Shown one piece after another: positions 46,507 to 56,021 of a stretch of DNA of 64,000 nucleotides. Location: assembly GCF_013407185.1 (NCBI RefSeq), contig NZ_CP026995.1:372841-436840 (forward strand), read 5' to 3'. The notes under the pieces are model-generated. The model was not told the DNA's origin and did no database searches. It saw only the letters and a list, made by a program, of their open reading frames with translations. The stretch is from Nitrosopumilus ureiphilus (GTDB lineage Archaea > Thermoproteota > Nitrososphaeria > Nitrososphaerales > Nitrosopumilaceae). Each line of letters starts with the position of its first letter. Within the stretch, counting starts at the first letter, position 1. The position numbers and the translations under genes were made by a program.

Positions 46507-46591
46507 GCGGGCGTCGCCCAGCCTGGCCAAAGGCGCTAGCTTGAGGGGCTAGTCTCTTAGGAGTTCGTGGGTTCAAATCCCATCGCCCGCA
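46507..46591 (+). tRNA. tRNA-Leu, anticodon GAG
   Basis: The acceptor stem GCGGGCG (46507-46513) pairs perfectly with CGCCCGC (46584-46590), with discriminator A at 46591. The anticodon arm CTAGC-TTGAGGG-GCTAG gives anticodon GAG, reading CUC/CUU. A class II variable arm (TCTCTTAGGAG region) and T-loop TTCAAAT are present. 85 bases, no intron, CCA not encoded. Confidence 0.95.
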
Positions 46592-46606
46592 CTAGAATTT
46601 TGAAAA

Positions 46607-47221
46607 TTATTTTTCTAGTTTTTGTAAAGTTTTGATCAATTCACTACGTCTTTTCTCTTCTGTAATTGCTGATCTAACATCATCTACTAGAATTCTATTG
46701 ACATCTATCTTTCTTCTAGCCTCTTTGACTACTTTGTCATACAATGAAAAAGTGTACAAATTTAGATACAAATTCTCCATTACATCAAAAATTCGCGTAG
46801 CTTCATCTATTTTTCCAATTCGAATTTTGTCAAATACCATTCTTTTTAGTTCTCCAATACAATCAAGTAATCCTAAGACATATGATTCTGGCATGACTGA
46901 TAATTTTTTGTCAGAAGGAATTTCTTTTTTTTCAACAATTGCAATAAGACATGCTGCCTCTACAAATTCTTGCTCTGGGGTAATTAGGTATCTCTCAAGA
47001 CCGCCAGTTGCTTTTTTCTTGTATTTTTTTAAGAGAATATCTGCCTGTTTTAAATTGTTTTTTCCTGTCTCTAGTTCTCCTTTATGAACAGCGATAATTG
47101 ATTTGCTACAGAGAATGATGATTTCTCTTGTATTTTTTAATAAAAATTCTCTTGCGTCCTGTACACTCCCTAAAGATTTTGAAATTTTATTTAATGATAT
47201 TTTAACATTCTTTAAAGTCAT
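46607..47221 (-). CDS. translin family protein
   Basis: 204 residues, all helical. The C-terminal half matches archaeal translin: SYVLGLLDCIGELKRMVFDKI, then IDEATRIFDVMENLYLNLYTF and a KVVKEARRKIDVNRILVDDV segment. Translin forms octameric barrels binding RNA or single-stranded DNA; with active subunits (C3PO) it cleaves RNA. The role in archaea is not settled. Full length. It ends 15 bases after the tRNA-Leu 3' end on the opposite strand. Confidence 0.85.
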   Translation of the reverse strand: MTLKNVKISLNKISKSLGSVQDAREFLLKNTREIIILCSKSIIAVHKGELETGKNNLKQADILLKKYKKKATGGLERYLITPEQEFVEAACLIAIVEKKEIPSDKKLSVMPESYVLGLLDCIGELKRMVFDKIRIGKIDEATRIFDVMENLYLNLYTFSLYDKVVKEARRKIDVNRILVDDVRSAITEEKRRSELIKTLQKLEK

Positions 47222-47407
47222 GTTAAAAATATCTAAAAACTAGGATAAAGCCGTTTGCTAAACTCTTAATGTCCTAAATATTAACAAGACTAAAATTTCT
47301 ATGTATGGCTTTTCAGGCACAATACAAAACGAAATTCGTATAAGAAATTGAAATAATTTCAACAAATTTTATTTTTAAGAAATTCGTTATGGTATCCTGT
47401 TTTTGAT

Positions 47408-48427
47408 TTAATCAAACTCAAATAGACACCATAACGGTCTATGATCAGATATTGCCCATTTAGCATATGCTTGAAACTTGGATGCTGCTTTTTTGCCAAA
47501 TCTTTCCTTCAAGTCTAGCCACAATTCATTAAACATAGCATTATCCCAAGCAAATATCCCATGTGTTTTTAATAACATCTTTTCTGCAAATGGTTTTGCA
47601 ATAACCAATTGATCATATGTCTTGTCATTTTTAATATTAGAATACGGAGTAAGATAATCAGTATAGTCAACAGCTGTGAAAGTCTTATTGTTAATTTGTT
47701 TGAAAACCTCATCATCTTTAGTCATTGCTGGAACATTCATATCTCCAAGTAGCATAACGTTTGGTGAAAACACAAATCCATTTTTGTGATTGGTTTTAGA
47801 GGTAACCCATTTTACAAGTGAAAATATTTCTAAAATCCTTCTCCTGAATTTTAACACATCATCTTCTTTTTCATCACCAAAATAGATATGACAATTATAT
47901 GTTGAAAATGTATGCTCTTTGAATTTCCAACTAATCACATATGGATTTCTGTCAAATCCTGAGAAACGATGAATGCATGGATCTCCATTATCATCATGAA
48001 AAGTCATTTTGTAATGCCTTCTATCAGAAGGAGGAATATCCAATTCTCCCACATGGGATGTAAGTTTGATTTTACTTTTCTTGAAAATATAGCATAATCT
48101 TTCCTTGTTTCCAGCAATATCCGTGAAAATTATGCCATGACTAGGCAGGAACTCCATTACTGCATAAATTGCAGATAAATCAGAATTAACCTCCTGAATG
48201 GCAACAAGATCAAACGGTTTTAGAATTTCTGCCACTAGTTCATATGCAGATTCTGGTCTTTTTTGACTATCAAAATTTGCAATATTCTAAGTTGCACATA
48301 GAATTTGATTGCTTTTGGGTTTTGGGAGTTTATAGTCACTTTTCTTTTGTAAATCAATTATTGCCTTTAATTCTACATTATTGTCCCATTCAAAATCAAC
48401 GTTCTTTGGTTTAGAAAATGGTGGCAT
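47408..48427 (-). pseudogene. endonuclease/exonuclease/phosphatase gene with in-frame TAG
   Basis: A 340-codon frame starting with ATG 48427 (MPPFSKPKNVDFEWDNNVEL) is interrupted only by TAG at 48287-48289 (codon 47). The context ILCAT-stop-NIANFDSQKRP falls where EEP-superfamily proteins usually have a Trp (T-W-N-I-x-N), so one TGG to TAG change explains it. Downstream it has all the family motifs: DLVAIQEV with the catalytic Glu, MLLGDMNVP, and the terminal SDHRPLWCLFEFD with Asp-His. If the downstream ATG near 48235 were used, the first strand with its metal-binding Asn would be lost. It follows the Ig-like membrane gene by three bases. Confidence 0.8.
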
Positions 48428-48430
48428 AGT

Positions 48431-49663
48431 TTAAGCAGTAACTTCTACTTCAACTTCTTTGGCTGCAAATTTTTTTTGATCTTTAGTAATTGTAACTTTG
48501 AACTTTAGTTTACCTTCTTTTGTAGGGGTGATCTCGGTTTCTTCTTTATCGTCAGAAGAAATGGTAGTAGATGATTTACTAGTTTCTTTCCATTTGTAAG
48601 AGAGTTTCTTTTCTTCTTCATCATCTAATCCGTCTACTTTGGCAATGAGTTTGATTTTGTTATTTTTTTGGACTTTTGTAGGTTCTGCAATAGCTGAGAT
48701 TTTAGGCTTGATTGTGATTTTTGATTCAGCACTTCCAGTTTTGTCTCCAGACTTTACATCAATTTTAAAAGTAAATTCACCAGCTTTGTCATACTCGAAT
48801 TCTGCTTGTCTTTTATTTTTTTTATCCATTGTGATATTTCCAGATTCCTCACTCCATAGATAAGTAATTTTATCAACCTCAGATGCGGATATGCCGTGAA
48901 CATCAGCTTCTAGTTCTACTTTTGAATTTACTTCTGGTGCTTCAGGTTTTGATGAAATTGATACTGCTAGATTTTTTGTCTCACTATGTGTTACCATTTG
49001 GGTCATAAGGTTTGCAAGTTTAGTAGTAGTGTCTGATTTTAGGTCAATGAGCCATCTCATTTCGTTGATAAGTTTTTCCTGTTTTGGTTCTAATTCTTGA
49101 TTTGTTTTTAATTTTTCATTTAGAACATTGTAAGTTTTTCCTGTCCAATTTGAAATGTATTGCCATTCATTATACAATGCAGAGAGTTTTGATATATTGC
49201 CTCTGCTTTTCTGAAGTTCTCTAACTGGTGTATAGAGTAACAACAGCATATCTGCTACGCCCAAACTGCCAAAAACTGCTGATAGAATATTTCCAGAGGT
49301 GGCAGCTTCACCTGTTGCGCCGTTTATAGCATTGTGAACAAAAATTCCTATTGCTGATAAAATTAACACAACGCCAGTAAAGAATCCTACAAGATACATT
49401 AATTCAACTTTTTCAAATGAATCTAAATTTGCATTATTTAATCGCTCTCCAAAATATTTAGATTTTTTTGAAATTTCTTTTAGTTCAAATGTATTATCAG
49501 TTTTTGATGTGGCATTCTCAATAAATCTAGTTTCCTCCTTGCTTAATTTTGCAATGTCAAATCCCTCCTGTTGAAGTTTTGAAAGTAGTTGTTCAGAGGT
49601 TTTCATATTAAATTCATCAGTTAATTGTTGAAGTTTATCAATTGCGTCTTCTTTAGTCACCAA
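48431..49663 (-). CDS. membrane protein with two Ig/PKD-like domains
   Basis: 410 residues with a TTG start (GTG next codon is also possible). Residues 1-85 are helical and cytoplasmic. Two hydrophobic segments lie at about 91-112 (FFTGVVLILSAIGIFVHNAI) and 126-146, a coiled helical part at about 150-225, then two tandem Ig/PKD-like domains (about 235-325 and 325-410; KITYLWSEESGNIT and LSYKWKETSKS show the Y-x-W core). There is no signal peptide. Linked by three bases to the broken EEP nuclease gene, so a shared role is likely. Function unknown. Confidence 0.65.
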   Translation of the reverse strand: MVTKEDAIDKLQQLTDEFNMKTSEQLLSKLQQEGFDIAKLSKEETRFIENATSKTDNTFELKEISKKSKYFGERLNNANLDSFEKVELMYLVGFFTGVVLILSAIGIFVHNAINGATGEAATSGNILSAVFGSLGVADMLLLLYTPVRELQKSRGNISKLSALYNEWQYISNWTGKTYNVLNEKLKTNQELEPKQEKLINEMRWLIDLKSDTTTKLANLMTQMVTHSETKNLAVSISSKPEAPEVNSKVELEADVHGISASEVDKITYLWSEESGNITMDKKNKRQAEFEYDKAGEFTFKIDVKSGDKTGSAESKITIKPKISAIAEPTKVQKNNKIKLIAKVDGLDDEEEKKLSYKWKETSKSSTTISSDDKEETEITPTKEGKLKFKVTITKDQKKFAAKEVEVEVTA

Positions 49664-49707
49664 ATTGTATCACATTATAATATATTCACAAATTATTTAA
49701 TCTTTTA

Positions 49708-50220
49708 TTAATTTTGGTTTTCAAGATTTTTAATCAGGCTATCTACTGAAATATAGAATATGCCAATTGGGATTCTTCCATCATGCTTTACAAGTAATGT
49801 TTCTAATTCTGCTCCAAAATCTTTTAGCTTTTGTGGAAAGGTAAATGCACCTCCCCACGCTTTCATTTTTTCATTATAGTTAGGGTCATCAGTAGGCAAA
49901 CGTGGTCTTGCAATATTCATCATTTCTTCAAATTCACTAGAATTGAGTTGATCATTGAGTTCTTTAACAAGTTTATCTACGTCTTTTTGATACTCATCGC
50001 TTCGTTTTGGTTGTCCTGCAAGACTTATGACATTACTTATTCGATCATTAACATAATACTTTAATTTTTCATTAAATGCAAATGCATGATTCCATGCTTT
50101 TACTTGTGTACCAAAATCTTGTGCAGACGAATCATCAGGCTTGATGCTATTCATCCCATCGGTAAATATTTGTAAAAATGCACGATTCAATTTGTTAGCT
50201 CTTTCTGGAATTTCTCCCAT
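49708..50220 (-). CDS. hypothetical helical protein with two repeats
   Basis: 170 residues from ATG 50220 (MGEIPERANKLNRAF); an ATG 24 bases upstream is possible. Two related units are visible: QVKAWNHAFAFNEKLKYY at about residues 40-57 and KMKAWGGAFTFPQKLKDFG at about 116-134, each preceded by a helix. This suggests an internal duplication. It is soluble with no recognised family and lies just upstream of the Ig-like membrane gene on the same strand. Confidence 0.55.
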   Translation of the reverse strand: MGEIPERANKLNRAFLQIFTDGMNSIKPDDSSAQDFGTQVKAWNHAFAFNEKLKYYVNDRISNVISLAGQPKRSDEYQKDVDKLVKELNDQLNSSEFEEMMNIARPRLPTDDPNYNEKMKAWGGAFTFPQKLKDFGAELETLLVKHDGRIPIGIFYISVDSLIKNLENQN

Positions 50221-50306
50221 ATTATCATAGTATGAAAGTAACAATAAAAGATGTAATTATGAATATCAGTTATGAGAACATAACAAGAAAAAAATTAAAA
50301 GATAAT

Positions 50307-50583
50307 CTATTTTGAAAGAATCCAATCATAAATTACTTTAATTTGTTCCGTAATTATTGCATTAAGATTATCAACAGTGTTTTCTAGGTTGACAATTTGT
50401 ATCCTTAGATCGTGGTTTTCTAGTAAATTCATTGAAATGTTCATTTATGAATTCAGCAGAATTGATTTTTTCTCCTTTTTTTAACACTGACAAACATTTT
50501 GCATACTGTTCCCTAATGGTGATTCCATAATCTTTTTGTGAATCAAACTCTTCTAATACAATATAGTACTGTTTTACCATCAT
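50307..50583 (-). pseudogene. small coiled-coil gene, frameshifted near 50430
   Basis: ATG 50583 opens KQYYIVLEEFDSQKDYGITI and continues to INEHFNEF, then loses coding character. A second frame overlapping there, starting ATG 50432, reads MNLLENHDLRIQIVNLEN, then TVDNLNAIITEQIKV and ends at TAG 50307-50309. It is a clear coiled coil. Joining the two gives one roughly 90-residue protein, so a one-base indel is the simplest reading. Two overlapping genes are the alternative. It is near the start of the accessory patch and divergent from the NnrE gene. Confidence 0.5.
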
Positions 50584-50666
50584 CTGATGCTGAGACGGAG
50601 GGTAGAATTTAACTGATCAGTCTGTTTCTGCAAACTCTTATTTTGGATATGATTTTCATTTATCGT

Positions 50667-51314
50667 ATGGAAATTACTGTAGATCAAATGTACCGAATTG
50701 AAAATAAAGGTCATGATATGGGATTTTTAAAAAAATTTATGATGGAAAATGCAGGTGCAGCATCAGTTAGAAGATTAGTTGACAAACTTGGTAGTGTAGA
50801 ATCTAAACACATTTTGATTTTTGTAGGGTTGGGAAACAATGGTGGTGATGGTTTAGTGATGGCAAGGCACTTGGCTGGTTATGGTGCAAAAGTTACAGTC
50901 ATGCTTCTTGGAACTCCTGAAAAGATTAAAACTGAAGAAAGCAACTGGAATTGGTCAATATTGCAGAAAATGCCTTCTGTCAAATTGACGACTGGCGATT
51001 CTTTTAATTTTGATTTTAAACCCGACGTTATAGTAGATGGTATTTTGGGAACAGGTATTTCGGGAGAAATTAGAGAACCATATGCATCTGCAATTAATTT
51101 CATCAATGAAATAGACTGTTACAAATTTGCAGTTGATGTTCCATCTGGATTAGATCCTCAAACAGGTGAAACCGCAAACATTTGTACAAAATGTGACATG
51201 ACAGTCACCTTTCATAAAATGAAACAAGGAATTCCTAAGAGAAAAGATTTGACCGGTGAATTGTATGTGGAAAAAATTGGAATTCCTCCAGAAGCTGAAG
51301 AGGGCATCTTATGA
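50667..51314 (+). CDS. nnrE: NAD(P)H-hydrate epimerase (YjeF_N domain)
   Basis: 215 residues from ATG 50667 (MEITVDQMYRIENKG); TTG 50643 upstream is less likely. The YjeF_N fold is clear: ILIFVGLGNNGGDGLVMARHL nucleotide-binding loop, VIVDGILGTGISGEIREPY, and FAVDVPSGLDPQTGE. It epimerises damaged R-NAD(P)HX to the S form for repair. The fused dehydratase domain seen in many bacteria is absent. Coupled by ATGA to the MBL gene. Confidence 0.88.
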   Translation: MEITVDQMYRIENKGHDMGFLKKFMMENAGAASVRRLVDKLGSVESKHILIFVGLGNNGGDGLVMARHLAGYGAKVTVMLLGTPEKIKTEESNWNWSILQKMPSVKLTTGDSFNFDFKPDVIVDGILGTGISGEIREPYASAINFINEIDCYKFAVDVPSGLDPQTGETANICTKCDMTVTFHKMKQGIPKRKDLTGELYVEKIGIPPEAEEGIL

Positions 51315-51919
51315 AAGTTCATCAAATCCAAGTTGGAAATATGCAAAATTTTACCTATCTTGTAGTGGATGAAGATACAAGCGAGGCAATAATTATTGAT
51401 CCTTCTTGGGATCTGATAGAATTAGAAATGATCATTAAAAGAAATGATCTGAAAATTAAATACGTTGTAAATACTCATCATCATTTTGATCATACTCTAG
51501 GAAATGAAGCAATGTCTGACTCAACTAATGCTCCAATTATTCAACATGAATATTCTGAATTGAAGCATGATATTACTGTAAAAGATGGTGATTTTATAGA
51601 ATTTGGCAATTCAAAATTAAAAGTATTTCATACTCCTGGTCACTCTAAAGATAGCATATGTCTAGTAGGTGATGGTAAAATTTTTTCAGGTGATACGTTA
51701 TTTGTTGGAAATTGCGGAAGAATTGATTTACCTGGAGGTAGTGCAAAGGAGCTATACCACAGTCTATTTGATGTTCTGTATTCATTAGATGATAATATGG
51801 TATTGTATTCTGGTCATAATTATGGTCCTTCTGAAGTATCTACTATTGGACAAGAAAAGATCACAAATCATGTTATGCAAAAACGAACTGAACAACAATT
51901 TGTTGAAATGATGGGATAG
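51311..51919 (+). CDS. metallo-beta-lactamase-fold hydrolase, glyoxalase II-like
   Basis: 202 residues. The metal site THHHFDH gives H56, H58, D60 and H61. Later ligands are in HTPGHSKDS and SGDTLFVGNCGR, and the final His in SGHNYGPS. This layout is that of glyoxalase II/persulfide dioxygenase-type MBL proteins with two metals. It is coupled by ATGA to nnrE, which suggests metabolite repair or detoxification. Confidence 0.85.
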   Translation: MKVHQIQVGNMQNFTYLVVDEDTSEAIIIDPSWDLIELEMIIKRNDLKIKYVVNTHHHFDHTLGNEAMSDSTNAPIIQHEYSELKHDITVKDGDFIEFGNSKLKVFHTPGHSKDSICLVGDGKIFSGDTLFVGNCGRIDLPGGSAKELYHSLFDVLYSLDDNMVLYSGHNYGPSEVSTIGQEKITNHVMQKRTEQQFVEMMG

Positions 51920-51926
51920 TGATTTC

Positions 51927-52991
51927 TTGGAAAATTTTGAACTGCATGGGAATATAGATCAAGCCAATAATTTTATTGAAACTATGAAATCTGGTAGATT
52001 TCTTTTTTCATTTGTCATATCATATACTGAAACTTGTGAAATTCCTGGAATTACTTTTGCTGGTGCAGATATGAACTCCATTCAATTTACACCACCAGCT
52101 GATGCAGAATATCTTCACTATGGATATTGTAAAACTATAGATAAAATTCCAATGACTCCAGATGGGAAACCTACTCCTGGTTTACTTACTAAAACTGCAT
52201 TAGAATCTTCTAGTATTCCTCATTTGACTGTTAATGCTGGCAGTAAAGTTTTGCCGCAATTGCCATTTATTGAAACAGGTTTACAATTCGGAAAAAATAT
52301 TTCCACTAATGATGCAATGACTGATTCTCAAGTATCTCACGCTGTAGATTATGGTAGAATAGTTGGGAGGAGTTTAGCATCGCTTACTGATTGCCTAGTG
52401 ATTGGTGAGAGCATTCCTGGAGGAACTACAACTGCATTGGCTGTATTGAGAGGATTGGGGTTTGATGCTAAAGTCAGTTCTAGTATCCCAAACAACCCTG
52501 TAGAGTTGAAAAATCACATTGCTGATTCTGCAATTGAACGAATTGATTCTGACCATCCTTACAGTATTGTGGCAAAAGTAGGTGACCCCATGATTCCTTT
52601 TGTTGCTGGAATGTTAAGTTCTGCCGCTGATGTATCTAAGGTTATGCTGGCAGGTGGAACTCAGATGACTGCCGTATTGGCATTTGCATCCAAAATTGGG
52701 TTCAATGAAGAAAATACTGTAATTGGAACTACTTCATACATTACAAATGATGAAAGTGCAAATTTTACGAATCTAGTTAAAAAAATTGCCGACATACCTG
52801 CAATTTCTGTAAATCCTGGTTTAGAAAATTCTAAATATTCCGGTCTAAAGGCGTTTTCAGAAGGATTTGCAAAAGAAGGAGTAGGTGCTGGTGGAAGCAT
52901 AATTTCCTCCATGATGAAAACTGGAAATGATTCTACAAAATATTTAGACTTGGTGGAAAAAGAATATCGTCGATTATTTACTTCACTGTAA
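51927..52991 (+). CDS. archaeal CobT-like phosphoribosyltransferase family protein
   Basis: 354 residues with a TTG start seven bases after the MBL stop. It resembles the archaeal family related to nicotinate-nucleotide-dimethylbenzimidazole phosphoribosyltransferase (TIGR00303/UPF0284 type): LTVNAGSKVLPQLPF, VIGESIPGGTTTALAVLRGL and MLAGGTQMTAVLAFAS. In cobamide synthesis CobT activates the lower ligand. Thaumarchaea make cobalamin, so this would fit. The 3' end overlaps convergent glmS by 14 bases. Confidence 0.8.
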   Translation: MENFELHGNIDQANNFIETMKSGRFLFSFVISYTETCEIPGITFAGADMNSIQFTPPADAEYLHYGYCKTIDKIPMTPDGKPTPGLLTKTALESSSIPHLTVNAGSKVLPQLPFIETGLQFGKNISTNDAMTDSQVSHAVDYGRIVGRSLASLTDCLVIGESIPGGTTTALAVLRGLGFDAKVSSSIPNNPVELKNHIADSAIERIDSDHPYSIVAKVGDPMIPFVAGMLSSAADVSKVMLAGGTQMTAVLAFASKIGFNEENTVIGTTSYITNDESANFTNLVKKIADIPAISVNPGLENSKYSGLKAFSEGFAKEGVGAGGSIISSMMKTGNDSTKYLDLVEKEYRRLFTSL

Positions 52992-54738
52992 CTGATTTTG
53001 CCAAATTTCTAGGATAATCTGGGTCTGTATCTTTTTCAAGTGCTGCATAATACGACAGCAATTGTATCGGAATTATTTCTGAAATTGGATACATTGATTC
53101 TTCAACCTTGGAAATCTCTATCCAATAATCATATACGTCACTTTCTACGTCTGAAATTCCAATAATTTTTGCTCCTCGAGCTTTAATTTCTCTTGCACTA
53201 GTTAGAGTATCTGAATATGTTGAATCATTTGGATTGATAATTAACACAAATACGCTTTCATCCATCAATGCAAGCGGTCCGTGTTTTAATTCTCCGCCAG
53301 GAATTCCCTCCGCATGAATGTATGTGAGCTCTTTTAATTTCAAGGCTGCCTCTATTGCAATTGGATAATGTACTCCTCTTCCTAGAACATAGATGTCTGA
53401 AATATTTTTTAATTTTTGTGCTACTATCTGAATTCTTATGGGTTTGTTCAATGTTTTTGAAATTGATTCTGAAATCCTGTCAAAATCAATCTTTATTTCA
53501 TCATTACTTAGTTTCTCTACTATTTTGTAAATTATTCCAAGTTGTGCTGTAAAACTCTTTGTTGCTGCAACTCCAATTTCTGGCCCACAATTCATTCCAA
53601 TAATTACGTCTGCTTCACGAGCAAGTGATGATGTGAGTAGATTTACAATAGATATGATTTTACAATTTGCTTTTTTTGCAATCTTTACAGCTTCTAACAC
53701 ATCTGCACTTTCACCACTTTGAGATATTGCAATCAGGATTGAATTTTCCTCAATACTGTCTGGTGAAAACTGAAGTTCACTTGACATGATGGGCTCAACT
53801 TTGATTTTTGCATATTTTGAAAGTATTTGTTTTGCAATTAATGCAGAATTGTAACTTGTCCCACTTCCTGTAATGTAGATGTTTTTTGAATGTCTGAGAT
53901 AATCTGCCGTCTTTTCAATTGCTTCTGCCGTTTTTTCTCCGGCCTTCAAAATTGTTTCAGGTTGCTCATAAATTTCTTTTAACGTAAAATGTGCATAATC
54001 GCCTTTGTAAGCATCTCCGAATTCTTTTGATACTTTAGTTATTCCATATTTTGCATGATTACCATCAAAATCTAAAATTTGAAATCTATCTTTGTCTAAA
54101 ATCACAAAAGTTCCATTTTCCATGTAAATTGCATCGTCTGTATATTCAATGAATCCCAAAACATCACTTGACAAAAAGAAATCATCTTTTCCAACTCCAA
54201 TGATTAATGGTTCGTGATATCTTGCTGCTGCAAGCTGACCGTTTTCAAACATTGCAACAAATGCATAATGTCCTTTTATTTCTGAAACTGTTTTCATAAT
54301 TGTTTCTTTAACATCTTCTGTTAATTCATAATTTTTTTGAAGCAAATTTGCAATTATTTCACTATCTGTTTCACTTTTGAAACTATACCCTTCATTTTCT
54401 AATCGTCGTTTTAATTCCTCAAAATTTTCTATAATTCCATTATGCACTATTGCAATTTTTCCAGAATTGCTTGGATGAGGGTGTGCATTTGTATCTGTTA
54501 CTTTTCCATGAGTTGCCCATCTGGTATGGCCTATGCCGATTTTTCCTGGCATGATGTCTAATTGGATTTTTGAATTTACTTCATCCACTTTTCCGATGCC
54601 TTTCTTTAGTTCAATTTTGTTCTCTGATTCTGTTGCAACACCAACGCTATCGTATCCGCGATACTCCATTCTTTTTAATCCCTTAACAAGAATTGGTGCT
54701 GCGTTAATCTTTCCATAGTAGCCGATAATTGAGCACAT
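52978..54738 (-). CDS. glmS: glutamine-fructose-6-phosphate aminotransferase
   Basis: 586 residues, full length. The N-terminal class II amidotransferase domain begins MCSIIGYYG with C2 as nucleophile after Met removal, then RMEYRGYDSVG and HTRWATHG. The C-terminal half has two SIS domains (YITGSGTSYNSA; ISQSGESADVLEA; GRGVHYPIAIEAALKLKE) and the final SVTVK. It makes glucosamine 6-phosphate for UDP-GlcNAc and surface glycans. It lies 50 bases after uS4 on the same strand. Confidence 0.95.
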   Translation of the reverse strand: MCSIIGYYGKINAAPILVKGLKRMEYRGYDSVGVATESENKIELKKGIGKVDEVNSKIQLDIMPGKIGIGHTRWATHGKVTDTNAHPHPSNSGKIAIVHNGIIENFEELKRRLENEGYSFKSETDSEIIANLLQKNYELTEDVKETIMKTVSEIKGHYAFVAMFENGQLAAARYHEPLIIGVGKDDFFLSSDVLGFIEYTDDAIYMENGTFVILDKDRFQILDFDGNHAKYGITKVSKEFGDAYKGDYAHFTLKEIYEQPETILKAGEKTAEAIEKTADYLRHSKNIYITGSGTSYNSALIAKQILSKYAKIKVEPIMSSELQFSPDSIEENSILIAISQSGESADVLEAVKIAKKANCKIISIVNLLTSSLAREADVIIGMNCGPEIGVAATKSFTAQLGIIYKIVEKLSNDEIKIDFDRISESISKTLNKPIRIQIVAQKLKNISDIYVLGRGVHYPIAIEAALKLKELTYIHAEGIPGGELKHGPLALMDESVFVLIINPNDSTYSDTLTSAREIKARGAKIIGISDVESDVYDYWIEISKVEESMYPISEIIPIQLLSYYAALEKDTDPDYPRNLAKSVTVK

Positions 54739-54788
54739 GTTATTCTCTCTGATAATTGGGGTTATTTACTGATAACCTATTTTTTTGA

Positions 54789-55361
54789 TTATTCTGTTGA
54801 AGAACTTTCATCTTTTGCAGTTTCTTCAGCAGCAGCCTCTACTACAGGTTCTTTAGATTTTGTCTTCTCTAACATTTCTGGAATTTTAGATTCTGGTGTA
54901 AAATGAATACTGTCCTCTTCTGCCACTGTTACGGTATATGATGGAATGTCTACTTTTCTTTCTCCAATCATAATGTGACCGTGAATAACTGCTTGTCTTG
55001 CTTGATATGGTGTCTTAAATCCTAACTTCTTTGTTACAATAGTTTGTAATCTGCGTGAAAGTAAATCATTAGCATTTAGATTAAGTACATCATCCAATGT
55101 TGCATCACTACTTACTAATCCAATTCTTGCAAGGGATTTCATTAAAATTGGTTCTTTCTCTTCTCTAATTTCTTGTCTTAACGCAAGCAATGATCTTGCT
55201 TGATGTCTTACACGTGATAATTCTGTGTGTGCTTTCCATAATTCTCTTTTTGTTCTTAATCCAAATGTACCGAGAGTTTTGAGCTCTTCCATTTTTAATT
55301 CATAATTGAGTGGTCTCTTGGGTTTTCTCCAAACTCTTCGTGGATATTTTGGATCTCCCAT
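54789..55361 (-). CDS. rps4: 30S ribosomal protein uS4
   Basis: 190 residues, archaeal uS4: MGDPKYPRRVWRKPKRPLN start, GTFGLRTKRELWKAHTELS, the S4 RNA-binding domain (LLSRRLQTIVTKKLGFKTP, ARQAVIHGHIMIGERKVDIP), and an acidic/Ala-rich C-terminal tail. It is a primary binder of 16S rRNA. It lies nine bases after uS13, the archaeal order; the expected uS11 is not next and glmS follows instead. Confidence 0.95.
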   Translation of the reverse strand: MGDPKYPRRVWRKPKRPLNYELKMEELKTLGTFGLRTKRELWKAHTELSRVRHQARSLLALRQEIREEKEPILMKSLARIGLVSSDATLDDVLNLNANDLLSRRLQTIVTKKLGFKTPYQARQAVIHGHIMIGERKVDIPSYTVTVAEEDSIHFTPESKIPEMLEKTKSKEPVVEAAAEETAKDESSSTE

Positions 55362-55370
55362 TCAAAACAC

Positions 55371-55898
55371 CTACTCTGATTTCTCCGCTGCTGGAGCTGT
55401 TGCTTCTGCTGCTGGAGCTCCTGCGCCTCCCTTCTTTACTGGTGCTGCCATTCCTCCTTTTGCAACTCCTACTGCTCCACCTTTTCTACCTGATGTTCTA
55501 GTTCTTTGTCCCCTAACTTTCAGACCACTAAGATGACGATAACCTCTCCAACTTGCAGTTATTCTTTCTCTTTCAATATCATTTCTTAATGTAAATGGAA
55601 TATCTGATGTTAGTAAATGCAAATCTGCTCCGGTTTCAATATCTTTTCTTCTATTAAGAAACCATGTTGGGAAATTTCCTCCAACTGGATCTGTAATCAA
55701 TTTTTCAATTGCCTGAACATTCTCTTCAGTAAGATTTCCTATGTTGGAATTTGTGTTAATTTTTAATGTATCTAGAATTGCTGTGGCAAAATTATATCCT
55801 ATTCCTTTGATCTGGGTCAATCCTACAAGCATTTTTCGCTCTCCGGGGATATCATTACCCACAATCCTTACAATGTGTCTATATTCTTGAGTACTCAA
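55371..55898 (-). CDS. rps13: 30S ribosomal protein uS13
   Basis: 175 residues, archaeal uS13: [35 protein letters not shown] with the helix-hairpin-helix, [20 protein letters not shown] near the C-terminus. An unusual Gly/Ala/Lys-rich extension ([18 protein letters not shown]) ends the protein. It contacts tRNAs and uL5 at the subunit interface. It pairs with uS4 downstream. Confidence 0.95.
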   Translation of the reverse strand: MSTQEYRHIVRIVGNDIPGERKMLVGLTQIKGIGYNFATAILDTLKINTNSNIGNLTEENVQAIEKLITDPVGGNFPTWFLNRRKDIETGADLHLLTSDIPFTLRNDIERERITASWRGYRHLSGLKVRGQRTRTSGRKGGAVGVAKGGMAAPVKKGGAGAPAAEATAPAAEKSE

Positions 55899-56021
55899 GT
55901 ATTCAAAAATTCAAAGAAACCCCGATAAAAACTATGCTAGGCACCAAATTGAATGATTTTTCGATATTTTTTAGATATGAATTAGTTTCACGGCTTTATT
56001 TTGGCATATTTTTGATTCAAA

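Noticed and set aside
55306-55536. Plus-strand Ala/Pro-rich frames opposite uS13 and uS4
   Set aside because: They arise from the Ala/Gly/Lys-rich tail of uS13 read on the other strand.
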